The notes: generated by a model from the letters alone, not told the origin. A stretch of 64,000 nt of DNA from Candidatus Kuenenia hertensis (GCA_021646465.1 SOET01000013.1:30483-94482); one strand, 5' to 3'. Positions 42,712-52,513 are shown, counted from the stretch's first letter. Numbers and translations are program-made.

Positions 42712-43866
42712 ATGAAGATTGCTTTAGTGGTGTATCAATTTGTCAAAGAAAAAGGCGGCGTTGAGCGCTATGTATGTAATTTGGCAGAACAACTGATTGA
42801 CAAAAAGCATGAAGTACATGTATTTACTCATTGTTATCCTGAAAAGGAAGACAAAAGATTTGTCTTTCACCATGTGCCCGCCGTTTCTTTCTGGTCTCCC
42901 CTGAAATACTGGACCTTTGCTGTCAATGTTCCCCTGGTTGTTAAAAAAACAGGTATACGATTCGACATTGTCCATGGGTTTACACAAACGTTGTATCAGG
43001 ATATTTACAGGGTAGGGGGGGGATGTCACTGGGACTATATGCTGCATACGTATCCTTTAACGCAAACTGCCTTCGGTAAAGTATTGTTATGTCTCAATCC
43101 AAGGCATATGAGCCTTTTGCTTTTAGAGAAAATGATTTTCAATAAGAAACGTTACAGGCAAGTTACCTGCATCTCTGAGATGTGCAAGGAAGAATTGATG
43201 TCACATTACAAAATACCATCAAAAGATATTGTTGTAATTTATAATGGCGTGAATACAAAGTTTTTTTCTCCGGGCAATAGCTTGAAATACAGGGATAGCG
43301 TGAGAATTATGTATGATGTAGCACCGGATGACGTCCTTTTGATGTTTGTAGGTTCCGGGTTTAAGAGAAAGGGTCTCATACATGTGATAAATGCTTTGGC
43401 GATGGTAGATTTACAAAAAAACTTCAAGTTGTTGGTTATTGGTAAGGGAGACGAAAGAAGGTTCCGATCAATCGCAAAAGAAAAAGGTATTTATGAACGG
43501 GTAATCTTTGCCGGCACAAGTAAAGAAATCCACAAAATATATGCAGCAGGTGATATTTTTGTCTTTCCGAGTGAATACGATGCATTTGGCACGGCATGCC
43601 TGGAGGCAATGGCATCAGGGCTCCCCGTAATTGTAAGTAAAACGAGTGGTGCGTCTGAAATTATCGATGACGGTGTCGATGGTTTTATAATTGAACATCC
43701 GATCGATGCAAAAGAGATTGCAAATTATTTAAATACTCTTTATGAAAAAGAAAAAAGGAAACAAATGGGAGTGGCAGCAAGGAATAAGTCTGAAAAGTAT
43801 TCATTGGAGGCAAATTTTAACAAGACAATGTCAGTATATAATAGCCTCTTGCGTGATAAAAAATAG
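42712..43866 (+). CDS. Glycosyltransferase family 4 (WaaG/PimA-like)
   Basis: A 384-residue GT-B retaining glycosyltransferase. The N-terminal domain begins MKIALVVYQFVKEKGGVERY, a typical acceptor-side Gly loop. The C-terminal donor site has VGSGFKRKGL, then EYDAFGTACLEAMASGLPVI, the E-x7-E motif that binds the nucleotide sugar, and GASEIIDDGVDGFII. It resembles LPS core glucosyltransferase WaaG. It is the last forward gene here and convergent with the DUF481 gene. Sugar and acceptor unknown. Confidence 0.88.
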   Translation: MKIALVVYQFVKEKGGVERYVCNLAEQLIDKKHEVHVFTHCYPEKEDKRFVFHHVPAVSFWSPLKYWTFAVNVPLVVKKTGIRFDIVHGFTQTLYQDIYRVGGGCHWDYMLHTYPLTQTAFGKVLLCLNPRHMSLLLLEKMIFNKKRYRQVTCISEMCKEELMSHYKIPSKDIVVIYNGVNTKFFSPGNSLKYRDSVRIMYDVAPDDVLLMFVGSGFKRKGLIHVINALAMVDLQKNFKLLVIGKGDERRFRSIAKEKGIYERVIFAGTSKEIHKIYAAGDIFVFPSEYDAFGTACLEAMASGLPVIVSKTSGASEIIDDGVDGFIIEHPIDAKEIANYLNTLYEKEKRKQMGVAARNKSEKYSLEANFNKTMSVYNSLLRDKK

Positions 43867-43896
43867 GTGGAGTGGTGCGGATTATTGGTAATGTTC

Positions 43897-45513
43897 CTAA
43901 AAGTTATACCCAATACTTCCAATGAAAATGGTATCCTCTTTTTTGTTACCCGCAGAAGGGGTATTATCATATTGATTCAGTACTTCGGTACTAAGTGATA
44001 GTGCCGTTATCAGGTTATGTTTTACTCCTAAATTTGAATCTAAACGCCAATCCTCCTGATCTTCAAGACTTACGGTATATTCACTTTTTGCAAATAACTT
44101 TGTAGAGTTCAACATCTGCCAGTCAAGAAATTGTCCAAATCGTAAACCCGAATGCTTTTCAGTAACACCTCCGTGAAATTTTTCAAACGTATATGCCGGA
44201 CCTCCTTCAAAACGATATTTTACTTTTTCTCTGTCAAACAAACGATACCCTGGCCCAAAGGAAGTAATGGATCTGTAATTTAAGTCTTCAAGTTCATCAT
44301 GCTCAAAGTATTCCTGTAAATACAGGTATACCTTGAAAGAGGTATTGTATTCGTATTTCAGGGTTGCTCTTTGTTCATTGATGGTTTCAATATCTTCATC
44401 GGTATCGTCGTCTTTTTGTGTTTCAAAAATGGCGAGCATATCGAAGTAGAGTTTGTCCCTTTTTCGTTCGTTTGAATAGCCAAATTTCAGGTGTGTCCTG
44501 GTAGATTCTGTATTTCCTGTTTTAATATTAATACCGGATTCAACGTTTCCTTTCCATGTTTTTTGCTGAGAAGGTATTTTTTCACTTTCTTCTGCCACGA
44601 TAACCGTTGTATCTTTGCCCTCAACAGTTGCTTGAACGGTGTCATCTTTCTTTTCAGTCGTTTGTATATCTGATTGTACTAATTCTTTAGGTGATGAATA
44701 TTTCGTGGTAGAAGCAGTATCAACTGGTTTTGAGAGTAATTCTTTTTGTACGGTTATGGTTTTATCAATTGTGTAGGCGGAATCTAATGTTTTAAAGGCC
44801 GCAAGATCTATGTTTTTAATGGAAATATTTTCACCATTTGCAGGTTTAAGAATAGACAACAGAGGTTGTTTGTTTTTGTAAGAATAGACTTTTATAATTT
44901 CATTATTACTGGAAAAAACACTTACGTTTTCCAATCGAATATTGCAGATGTTTTCTCCGTCCTGTAAAAATGTAATGGAATTATCGGTAATTTTCAGAAG
45001 TTCCCCTTTTATGTATATACCATCAACTGTTATTAATTCATCAGGAAGTGATTGTGGTTGTGAAGCGTACAATTTCTTTTGCATACGTTTTTTGATTTTT
45101 TGGGCATTAATACCTTCGTTATCGTTTTCAGGCGCATAAAATATATATTCATCTTCAACAAAATGATCTGCATTTTTAGTAGAGGAATCATTAAATGACA
45201 TATGAAGTGCAGAAACAGCAGAGGTGGGAATTGATAGAATTACTCTGTTATTTACATACGTTTCTACTTTACATTGAATAGTTAGGTCATCTAACTTTAA
45301 GGAAACTTTGCCGGAATCAAAAGTATCATCGGGAAACTGCATTGTTAAAGATTTTACATCATCTTTTGATATTTCAGCTGTTATATAATTTTCCTTAAAA
45401 CCAACATTGGTAATATTGATACGTTTGTTGATATTTTTTAAAAATAAAGAATCTCCACATACAACGGAACAAACGCTTATAAGCAGAATTATTACGGGGG
45501 AAAAAAACCTCAT
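43897..45513 (-). CDS. DUF481-family outer-membrane protein
   Basis: A 538-residue protein with a signal peptide (FFSPVIILLISVCSVVCG). Residues 315-538 are the DUF481 (YdiY-like) beta-barrel: KTWKGNVESGINIKTGNTES, GPGYRLFDREKVKYRFEGGP and KSEYTVSLEDQEDWRLDSNL, ending in Phe as outer-membrane barrels do. The N-terminal ~300 residues hold beta-strand-rich, Ser/Thr/Val repeats (LKITDNSITFLQDGE), probably periplasmic. A single gene in its transcript, convergent with the GT4 gene. A role in osmotic adaptation is reported for some relatives but cannot be assumed. Confidence 0.82.
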   Translation of the reverse strand: MRFFSPVIILLISVCSVVCGDSLFLKNINKRINITNVGFKENYITAEISKDDVKSLTMQFPDDTFDSGKVSLKLDDLTIQCKVETYVNNRVILSIPTSAVSALHMSFNDSSTKNADHFVEDEYIFYAPENDNEGINAQKIKKRMQKKLYASQPQSLPDELITVDGIYIKGELLKITDNSITFLQDGENICNIRLENVSVFSSNNEIIKVYSYKNKQPLLSILKPANGENISIKNIDLAAFKTLDSAYTIDKTITVQKELLSKPVDTASTTKYSSPKELVQSDIQTTEKKDDTVQATVEGKDTTVIVAEESEKIPSQQKTWKGNVESGINIKTGNTESTRTHLKFGYSNERKRDKLYFDMLAIFETQKDDDTDEDIETINEQRATLKYEYNTSFKVYLYLQEYFEHDELEDLNYRSITSFGPGYRLFDREKVKYRFEGGPAYTFEKFHGGVTEKHSGLRFGQFLDWQMLNSTKLFAKSEYTVSLEDQEDWRLDSNLGVKHNLITALSLSTEVLNQYDNTPSAGNKKEDTIFIGSIGYNF

Positions 45514-45700
45514 TGTTTGCCGAATTTACAGGATATGAAAAACATTTTTATTGTATACACCATCTTGAAAGCGATGGTACCTTACCTGATAGAAAGACTC
45601 TTTTTAAGAAACCATTGTAACATTGATTTATCCCTGTTCAAATAAAAAGAAAACAATTGTTATTGTAATTTTGAAATGTAGCAAACAAGCAGAAAGGGCA

Positions 45701-46333
45701 TTAAGAGAGCACAGGGAATAATTCACGTAACCCATTTGCCATAATTTCTATTGCGATTGACGTTAGGATTAAACCAAATAAACGATGAAGAATGTTAAGC
45801 CCTATTGGTCCCAGTGCTTTACCAATTGAGCTTGCAAGACGAAGTACTGTCCAAAGCAATATGCAGGTAAAGAGGATGCATAAAATTACCATTACCTGAT
45901 GATAGGCTGCCGAAGATCGGTGCATTTCTATAATAACAGTGCTTATAGAACCGGGACCTGCTAATAACGGGATGGCAAGAGGGACGACAGCAATTGTCTC
46001 CTTGGTTTCTGCCGCGGCTTTTTCCGTGGGGGAAGTTTTCACCTTGTCAGATTGGGCTCTCAACATTGCTAATGCCATTAACAGTAATACAATACCACCT
46101 CCAACCCTAAAAGAAGCGAGGCTTGTACCTAACGTTTTTAGCAATGATTCCCCGCTAATGGAAGCGGCAATGAGGACCAGAGCCACCGTTACAATAGTAA
46201 TAAATATCACCCTTGTTCTTTCGGTTTGGTTGTATCCTTGTGTAAGACTTAAAAAGATAGGGATGGCAGCAAATGGGTCCAAAATTACCATCAGAGCTGT
46301 CAAAAACCGTGTATATTCCGTCCAGTGTTCCAT
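45701..46333 (-). CDS. MarC-family integral membrane protein
   Basis: A 210-residue membrane protein of the MarC/UPF0056 family, with six membrane helices and unknown transport role. It has FLTALMVILDPFAAIPIFLS, GGGIVLLLMALAMLRAQ, VAVVPLAIPLLAGPGSIST-type spacing (here AVVPLAIPLLAGPGSIST) and the end ILTSIAIEIMANGL. The frame reaches a TTG at 46351, but ATG 46333, with GAGGA upstream, fits family N-termini. Name only; physiological role unproven in any species. Confidence 0.85.
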   Translation of the reverse strand: MEHWTEYTRFLTALMVILDPFAAIPIFLSLTQGYNQTERTRVIFITIVTVALVLIAASISGESLLKTLGTSLASFRVGGGIVLLLMALAMLRAQSDKVKTSPTEKAAAETKETIAVVPLAIPLLAGPGSISTVIIEMHRSSAAYHQVMVILCILFTCILLWTVLRLASSIGKALGPIGLNILHRLFGLILTSIAIEIMANGLRELFPVLS

Positions 46334-46450
46334 ATGAATTATTTTCCTCAAGAAGTCTATTCATAATTATCCGTAATGTAAACGTGTGAAATAAAGGACA
46401 GTAAAACGTACAATTTAACTTATGAAATAATACCAAATTATATTTGAAGG

Positions 46451-46500
46451 ATACATAAAAAAAGCATGGACAGTTAAAACTGCCCATGCTTTTTATGTAT
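46451..46500. terminator. Long bidirectional terminator/inverted repeat
   Basis: A 50-base imperfect palindrome: ATACATAAAAA, GCATGG and CAGT, then TAAA, then ACTG, CCATGC and TTTTTATGTAT, with one mismatch. A- and T-runs flank it on both sides. It lies between the Ig-like and marC genes, both on the minus strand. Confidence 0.75.
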
Positions 46501-46565
46501 ATAAAAATTTTATCTTACTGCTAAAGAACGTAATTTATCAAACAAGAGTTTTCGTAAGGTTGTCT

Positions 46566-48161
46566 TTATTTAACATTAATGTCAAGTATTGATTTTAATT
46601 CGCCAGAGGAAAATTTTATACTAATTTTGTCTTTTTTTGACATTTTCTTAATACCTGTAACAGTAAATACAGCCTTACCTGAGTCATCGGTAAGCATTCC
46701 TGTAGGTGCAATTTTTACTTTGCCATTGCCTCCCTGAACAATTGCGTCTATTTTTGCATCAACTGCAGGGCTTCCATTTTTACATTTTACTCTCACCGTT
46801 ACTACGCTGCTTCCCCCTTCTGTGAGGTTAAGCTTTTTTTCAGGATTTGTTGTCAAACTGGCAAGAACACAAGCTTCTGCCTGAACCTTTACCTCTAATG
46901 TTGTGCTGAGTTTATCAGCCTTAAATTTAATTTCGGCAGGTTCTGTCTCAGTTTTCTTATCCCCACTTACTGTAAAAACTGCTTTCCCATTTTCGTCTGT
47001 CTCCGCACTTTTTGGTGTAAGCGTTATATATTTCATGCCTTTATCAACATGAGCTTCTAATTTGACGCCGACCGCGGGGCTTTCTCCTTTACATTTTACC
47101 CTGACTATAATGTTGGCTTTTTTCCCCTTTTCAAGAGTTAATTTTTTGTCGGGATGGAGTATTATGAATTTTGGCTTACATTTAATTATTTCTTCGGTAG
47201 ATGTCGTTTCTGTTGTATCTGTAGAAATTTCTTCTTCATCTTCAGTCACTGATTCCTCGCTTACTTCTTCCGTAACTGTTTCAGCCGAAGCGGATTCTTC
47301 TACCGTTTCTTCTACTTGCTCCACCTCTTCAGAAGTTTCTTCTTCAATTGTTTCCTCTGTAGATTCAGTTTCAGAGGTTTCTTCATCTGTATCTGCTGAT
47401 TCTGTTTCTTCCTCAGAACTGATTTCTGTGCTTTCTTCTGCTTCTTTTTTAACTTTTACATCTAATGTTGTTTTTATATTATCTGCGGAAAATTTAATTG
47501 TTGCTGCTTCTTTTTTTGTTTTTTTGATACCGGAAACCGTGAAGACAACTTTGCCGTTTTCATCTGTTAATTCTCCGGATGATGAAAGTTGTATAGAGTC
47601 ACTGCCATTTTGAATAATGGCATCAACTTTAACATCTACGGCAGGGCTTCCGTTGTTACATTTTACCGTGACGATTATGTCGTTGCTTTGCCCAATTACA
47701 ATCGTCAGTTTGTTTTCGGGGTTTGTTTTGATAGAATCAAGTGTACATTCTTCTGCCTGTACCTTTATTTCTAGCGTTGTGTTAAGTTTATCTGCCGTGA
47801 ACTTAATTTCGGCATTTTCCTCTTCGGTTTTTTTGTCTCCTGTGACAGTGAAAACAGCTTTACCCTTATCGTCTGTTACCGAACTTTTCGGAGTAAAGGA
47901 TATATTTTTGTTTCCTTTTAATACTTTAGTCTCGACGGTAACACCAGAAGCAGGACTGTCATCTTTGCATTTTAATTTTACCGTAACATTGGCGCTCTTC
48001 CCTTTTTCAATGGTGAGTTTCTTTTCCGGACTTGTTTGTATAGATTTGGGTTTACATTCAGAAGCGATTGCTAAAGCTATTGATGTAACAACCGTAGTAA
48101 ATGAAATACAAAAGAAAATTATTAAATAAAAGAAAATACTTCTGTACTTAACCCGTCTCAT
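46566..48161 (-). CDS. Exported four-domain Ig-like (Big-type) protein with acidic linker
   Basis: A 531-residue secreted or cell-surface protein. After a signal peptide (FFYLIIFFCISFTTVVTS) come two immunoglobulin-like domains of invasin/Big_1 type (about 36-135, 136-238) and a 75-residue, almost pure Glu/Thr/Ser/Val linker (about 241-325). Two more domains follow (about 328-430, 431-531). Domains 1 and 3 are alike (SVTDDKGKAVFTVTGDKKTE; SAETDENGKAVFTVSGDKKT), as are 2 and 4 (KFSADNIKTTLDVKV; KFSSGELKSILDINV), so the pair was duplicated. Each domain has one or two Cys (KCK, ECT). No membrane anchor at the C-terminus. Likely an adhesin or matrix protein. Confidence 0.75.
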   Translation of the reverse strand: MRRVKYRSIFFYLIIFFCISFTTVVTSIALAIASECKPKSIQTSPEKKLTIEKGKSANVTVKLKCKDDSPASGVTVETKVLKGNKNISFTPKSSVTDDKGKAVFTVTGDKKTEEENAEIKFTADKLNTTLEIKVQAEECTLDSIKTNPENKLTIVIGQSNDIIVTVKCNNGSPAVDVKVDAIIQNGSDSIQLSSSGELTDENGKVVFTVSGIKKTKKEAATIKFSADNIKTTLDVKVKKEAEESTEISSEEETESADTDEETSETESTEETIEEETSEEVEQVEETVEESASAETVTEEVSEESVTEDEEEISTDTTETTSTEEIIKCKPKFIILHPDKKLTLEKGKKANIIVRVKCKGESPAVGVKLEAHVDKGMKYITLTPKSAETDENGKAVFTVSGDKKTETEPAEIKFKADKLSTTLEVKVQAEACVLASLTTNPEKKLNLTEGGSSVVTVRVKCKNGSPAVDAKIDAIVQGGNGKVKIAPTGMLTDDSGKAVFTVTGIKKMSKKDKISIKFSSGELKSILDINVK

Positions 48162-48386
48162 GCCCCTTCCTCCTGTCCATCTTTCGAATTGTTCTGTAGT
48201 AGAAAAATAATAAGGAATTTAATACGTTTGTTTATTTTAAAATGGTAATATTTATGAATCTATGTGATGTAACATAGAAAAACACATGTTATTTTTAAGA
48301 AATGATTTTAAATGATATGGGGGGATATTATAAATACTTTATTTGTAAAATGCAATATTAAAAGTAAACGATAGGGCTTGACGAAA
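48162..48386. other. Gap upstream of the Ig-like gene
   Basis: AT-rich, no ORF. It should contain the promoter of the Ig-like gene; no box is convincing. Confidence 0.35.
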
Positions 48387-48427
48387 AATGAATACAGGTT
48401 GGATTGTGTATCCAACCTGTATTCATT
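48387..48427 (-). terminator. Perfect 18-bp hairpin after the YHS gene
   Basis: AATGAATACAGGTTGGAT (48387-48404) and its exact complement (48410-48427) with a TGTGT loop. The minus strand runs into TTTTT after the stem, so it terminates the YHS transcript. Confidence 0.8.
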
Positions 48428-48495
48428 TTAATTATGATGTAAATCTTATGGGGGAAATTGAATATTGTGTAAAAATTGTAAAAATGAAAGAAGTA

Positions 48496-48798
48496 TTAAT
48501 GACCAATTCTTTCGTTAAAAACTTTTTTGCATTGTTCTGAACAGAAGTAATACACCTTTCCTTTGAATTCTGCGGAGGGAGCATTTTTTGTATCCTTAAC
48601 TTCCATTCCGCAGATGGGGTCTTTTGCGACCTCTTCCTGTTGTTCTTTTTTTGTCTCGTGCTGGTGTGGCGGGCTTGGTCGGTGGCTTGCTCCACTACCG
48701 CATACCCCACAGCTTGCCCAGGAAGCAGTACTTATGCAAAAGAGACTTACGCAAGTAATAAAAAAAAATGTTATATGTGTGCGAAAATATTTTTCCAT
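48496..48798 (-). CDS. Exported YHS-domain metal-binding protein
   Basis: A 100-residue protein with a signal peptide (ITFFFITCVSLFCISTASWA) followed by CGVCGS, a His/Pro-rich stretch (HRPSPPHQHE), and a C-terminal YHS domain. The domain is recognised from KDPICGMEV and VYYFCSEQCKKVFNE, whose Cys residues resemble a TRASH/YHS metal site for copper or other soft metals. The frame extends to 48846, but ATG 48798 with AAGGAG nine bases upstream is the start. It ends in its own terminator, so is a one-gene unit. Confidence 0.8.
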   Translation of the reverse strand: MEKYFRTHITFFFITCVSLFCISTASWASCGVCGSGASHRPSPPHQHETKKEQQEEVAKDPICGMEVKDTKNAPSAEFKGKVYYFCSEQCKKVFNERIGH

Positions 48799-49010
48799 AA
48801 TAAATATCTCCTTATTTTTTTGTCCGAAAAGATACCCAATAAGCAATAAATTTAATTTATATTTTAAAATAATACTACAGAACCTCCTTTCGAAATAAAA
48901 AATAGTTTAAAACCCTATTTTGAATTACCAAAAAGCACTTTGTCGAGTTTTTTGGATTCAATTTCATATACATGATTATAAAAAATACTAACTGATATCA
49001 GAGAGAATAT

Positions 49011-49868
49011 TTATTGTTCCTTTGGAGGGCCTTCTTCAATTGGTAACTCTGGGTGTCTTGACCATTCATTCCATGAACCGAAATAAACTCTCAGATTTTT
49101 AAAACCGGATTCCTTTAAAGCCACGTAGGTATTTGAAGCCCTTGACCCTTTAAAGCAATAAATTATAATATTATCGTCAGGGAAAATTTCCTTTTTTGCG
49201 CAAAGCTTTTGTATTTCTTCTTTTGATTTAAAGGCGGGTACTTCCAGCGTTTGATCCATAAACTCATACCATTCTATCCATTTTGCGCCGGGTATTCTGC
49301 CCTTTCTTGGCGCAAAGTCTATGCCGTAAGGTGACGAACTTTCTCCTAGCCATTCAGCCTTATCACGATCATCAAGCAGGATTATTGACGGATTATGTAA
49401 TGCCCTCAGAACATCGTCTTTCGTTGCCATAATACTGTTATTTAAATTGAGTGCAAAATCAGTTGGTTTTGGTAAGCTTATTTCTTCGTTTACAGGAAAA
49501 CCTGCCTTTGTCCATGCCGATAAACCACCGTCGAGGATTCCTGATTTTACATGCCCTAAATAACTGAGTAGCCAGTATCCTCTGCATGAACCACCGTATC
49601 GGTTGTTTAAACTGTCTTCATACACAATTGCAGTTTTTTCCGCCGATAATCCTGCGTTAGAGAAAAGTTCATAGTATTTTTTATGCATATTGGCTAACCC
49701 TTCCGGAGTGCTTTCACTAAGGTAGTAGAATATTTCAGGTATGTTTACTGCGTTTGGGATATGTCCTTTTTTGAATTGCTCGGTATCCCTGATATCTATA
49801 AGGACAACAGGCTCTTTCGAAACAAGTTCATTTACTTCATTAGGAGTGTACAATACTTTCTGGCTCAT
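49011..49868 (-). CDS. Tandem-rhodanese sulfurtransferase
   Basis: Transfers a sulfane sulfur, for example from thiosulfate or 3-mercaptopyruvate, to an acceptor. The 285-residue protein has two rhodanese domains: an N-terminal one without a catalytic Cys (VVLIDIRDTEQFKKGHIPN) and a C-terminal one with IIYCFKGSRAS, whose Cys is the persulfide-forming residue. The active-site loop CFKGSR differs from the classic CRKGVT of TST, as in many bacterial relatives. Single gene, no signal peptide, so cytoplasmic. Confidence 0.87.
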   Translation of the reverse strand: MSQKVLYTPNEVNELVSKEPVVLIDIRDTEQFKKGHIPNAVNIPEIFYYLSESTPEGLANMHKKYYELFSNAGLSAEKTAIVYEDSLNNRYGGSCRGYWLLSYLGHVKSGILDGGLSAWTKAGFPVNEEISLPKPTDFALNLNNSIMATKDDVLRALHNPSIILLDDRDKAEWLGESSSPYGIDFAPRKGRIPGAKWIEWYEFMDQTLEVPAFKSKEEIQKLCAKKEIFPDDNIIIYCFKGSRASNTYVALKESGFKNLRVYFGSWNEWSRHPELPIEEGPPKEQ

Positions 49869-50096
49869 TATTTAATCCTTTCCATGCGCCAAATTTATTG
49901 ATTAAAAAAAAGATATAATCAGATGTATGTTTTTGATGTGTGTTCCATATCTTATAATTATCAAAAATATTTACAATAATGCAACGATTTATTCCATTTA
50001 ACCGCGATGTTCAATATCTTATCAATATTATTATTGCAGAACAAAACGAATAGCCATTTTTGCTGAGTTTATATTGCAGGTTTAACGAAAAATGGG

Positions 50097-51293
50097 TTAA
50101 TAAGCAAATTTTGGAGTTATGTAAAAACTACAATACGCAATGTTGGGTATTTCTGCAATAACAAGAGAAGAGAGGTTTTTTTTAATTTGATTGATTTCTT
50201 CATCCGGTATATCATTCACTAAATCAATATCCGCAACAATGATCATTTTTTCAGGAGATGCTGCAACAATCCTGAAATCATGGTAATTTTGTATCTTAGG
50301 AAAATTCTTAAGGAGTTCTTTAAATTGATCTTCTATTTTCTGGATCTCCGGTGATTTCTTAAGGACAGGGTCCATGTGGCACACGGCTTCTCCGCCAAAA
50401 ACTTCTCTTAATTTTCGTTCACAGTTTTCACTTATTTCATGCATCTCTGCATGTCCATGATTTTCTGAGATTTCAGCATGGAATGATATTAAATACATAG
50501 ACCCATAGTCGTGAACGATGATTTCGTGTATATCATCCACTCCTTCCACAGATTTTGCTGTTTCACGTATTTTTTTTAAAATATCTTTACTGGGTGCTTG
50601 TCCCAGGAGGGGAACTATTGCTTCTTTACCGTGTGTATAACCAAGATAAAGGAGCCAGGCGGAAACCAACACGCCTATATAACCATCTATTGCAGGGTAA
50701 TGGAATTTATGTCCCGATATTAATCCTCCGATAACGGTAAACGTTATTACTGCCTCTATATTTTGATGTGCGGCATTGGCAATAATGGCATGAGAATCTA
50801 CCCTTTTCCCGAGAAAAGTAATAAATTGGGCAAGCCATTGTTTTACCAAAATTGTAAGAAGAAGTATCCAGATCAGAGTGGACCAGTAATGGTATTCATG
50901 GGGTTCAAATACCTGATGAAGTGATTTTTCTCCAATCTGTATACCGGATACAAATAAAAATATAGACATAACGAGGGGTGCAACATGTTCCATTCTCCCA
51001 TGCCCAAAAGGATTTTTACTGGTAGCAGGACGGGCGGTTACTATAAAACTGACGACAAGTATGACCGAGTTGGCCAGGTGAGAAAGAAGGTGAAAAGCAT
51101 CTGCAATGACTGACACGGAACCAGACAAAAGACCAATGCCCATCTTTAATGCAAATAGTACAATTGAGGCAATAATTCCTGCCCAGCCAGCGACAATACC
51201 ATAGCGGGTACGTACCATTTTGTTGTCTGTATTGTCAAAATCACTTATTAAGCATTTTGCCAGTTTTTTATTAAAATTTTCAAGGATTCCCAT
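50097..51293 (-). CDS. Cation diffusion facilitator (CDF) efflux transporter
   Basis: Exports divalent metal ions (Zn, Fe, Mn or similar) in exchange for protons. The 398-residue protein has the CDF N-terminal six-helix domain with IADAFHLLSHLANSVIL (metal site in helix 2) and IIANAAHQNIEAVIT (helix 5). The usual second motif HxxxD differs here (H-x4-E), so metal preference is uncertain. A cytoplasmic domain (about 220-300) and a C-terminal extension (DFRIVAASPEKMIIVADIDL) follow. The frame starts at a GTG, but ATG 51293 (MGILENF) looks natural. Confidence 0.85.
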   Translation of the reverse strand: MGILENFNKKLAKCLISDFDNTDNKMVRTRYGIVAGWAGIIASIVLFALKMGIGLLSGSVSVIADAFHLLSHLANSVILVVSFIVTARPATSKNPFGHGRMEHVAPLVMSIFLFVSGIQIGEKSLHQVFEPHEYHYWSTLIWILLLTILVKQWLAQFITFLGKRVDSHAIIANAAHQNIEAVITFTVIGGLISGHKFHYPAIDGYIGVLVSAWLLYLGYTHGKEAIVPLLGQAPSKDILKKIRETAKSVEGVDDIHEIIVHDYGSMYLISFHAEISENHGHAEMHEISENCERKLREVFGGEAVCHMDPVLKKSPEIQKIEDQFKELLKNFPKIQNYHDFRIVAASPEKMIIVADIDLVNDIPDEEINQIKKNLSSLVIAEIPNIAYCSFYITPKFAY

Positions 51294-51302
51294 AATAATC
51301 AC

Positions 51303-51643
51303 AAAGCTGTTTTTTAGAGAGGAAGAATTTTATATTACAAAATAAAAGCATAAACAAAAAATAGATACAAAAAAACAATAAAGTTTATGCCGGAAAGAAA
51401 AAAGTGGATGCTCGTTGTGGGGAAATGATTGTGGATAATATGTTGATATGCTGTTTATTCTATAAGTTTAAGTGTCGTTAACTCTACATAATATCAGTAT
51501 ATTTGTTAATATTTTCCTGGTTTATAAAAATGTTTATAATGTGTAAATAGAATTTACCTGAGTGTGATAATTTTTTATGTATTCTTTAATCAATTTGAAA
51601 ATATATATCGTCTTTTAGTAAAACATTAAAACACACATCTTAA
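51303..51643. other. Divergent gap between CDF and laccase-domain genes
   Basis: Very AT-rich, no ORF of coding character. A TATAAT at 51535-51540 may belong to the laccase-domain gene, without a good -35. Confidence 0.35.
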
Positions 51644-52513
51644 ATGTGTAATTCACCTGAAACTTTTTTTAGCCAATTATCCATGATTGAAAAGAAAATA
51701 AACTCAATAATGTTATGTTTTTTCCAGAACTTATTGGAATGTAACGAAATTTGCCATTTTATAACTACCAGGATGGATGGTTATAGTAAGAATCCTTATA
51801 ACTCTCTAAACTTAGGCTTTCACGTAGGCGATGACTCACAGACTGTGCTGGAAAATCGAAAACAACTGGCAAATTCAATAGGTGTTCCATTGTGCAATTT
51901 TACCACAGCACAACAAGTACATGGCGATCACATTGAGATTATATCTGAGAATGACCAAGGTTGTGGTTCAAATGATTATGAAACGGCGGTAGTTGCAACA
52001 GATGCAATGGTATCATCTGTTCAAAATATTTGTCTCATGGTGCTCGTTGCAGATTGCGTGCCTATTCTTCTTTTTGACAGGAAGAAAAAAATAATTGGAG
52101 TTGTTCATGCCGGATGGAAGGGGACGGTTCATCGAATTGCACAAAAAACGGTAATATTACTGAAAGAAAAATTTGGTTGTTCGGGCAATGATATCCTGAT
52201 AGGTATAGGTCCTTCGATAGGGCCGTGTTGTTATATCGTAGATATGGAAACAATCACTGGGAATGTTAATGTTTCAGAAGAGAATAACGAGATTATTTTA
52301 CATGGTAACCGTAATGGTAATGGTAATGGTAAGGGTTATTTTGATTTATGGGAGACAAATAAATTACAGTTTAAAAAAATGGGGATACCGGAGAAAAATA
52401 TAGAGACAGCAGGAAAGTGTACCTCCTGCAATAATGATATTTTTTATTCACACCGGAAAGAAGAGGGAAGAACGGGAAGATTTGGCGTGGGAATTATGCT
52501 CAATAAAATATAA
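51644..52513 (+). CDS. pgeF: Laccase-domain protein (YfiH/PgeF-type purine nucleoside phosphorylase)
   Basis: Members of this family are now known to cleave purine nucleosides and to help in peptidoglycan fidelity; older annotations say polyphenol oxidase. The 289-residue frame has FITTRMDGYSKNPYNSLNLG, QQVHGDHIEII, MVLVADCVPILLFD (metal-site Cys), GVVHAGWKGTVHRIA and IGIGPSIGPCCYIV, ending in KCTSCNNDIFYSHRKEEGRT, the standard order. Start is unclear: ATGs at 51644, 51683 and 51710 lack a ribosome-binding site; 51710 would give the usual length. A (GGTAAT)-like microsatellite at 52303-52330 codes Asn-Gly repeats. Confidence 0.83.
   Translation: MCNSPETFFSQLSMIEKKINSIMLCFFQNLLECNEICHFITTRMDGYSKNPYNSLNLGFHVGDDSQTVLENRKQLANSIGVPLCNFTTAQQVHGDHIEIISENDQGCGSNDYETAVVATDAMVSSVQNICLMVLVADCVPILLFDRKKKIIGVVHAGWKGTVHRIAQKTVILLKEKFGCSGNDILIGIGPSIGPCCYIVDMETITGNVNVSEENNEIILHGNRNGNGNGKGYFDLWETNKLQFKKMGIPEKNIETAGKCTSCNNDIFYSHRKEEGRTGRFGVGIMLNKI

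Noticed and set aside
47062..48129. Long plus-strand ORFs opposite the Ig-like protein (Ser/Val-rich)
   Set aside because: Mirror images of the Glu/Thr-rich linker and beta domains; no ribosome-binding site or known motif.
51644..51709. Extra N-terminal 22 residues of the laccase-domain protein as a signal peptide
   Set aside because: No hydrophobic core; this part may simply be upstream of the true start at 51710.
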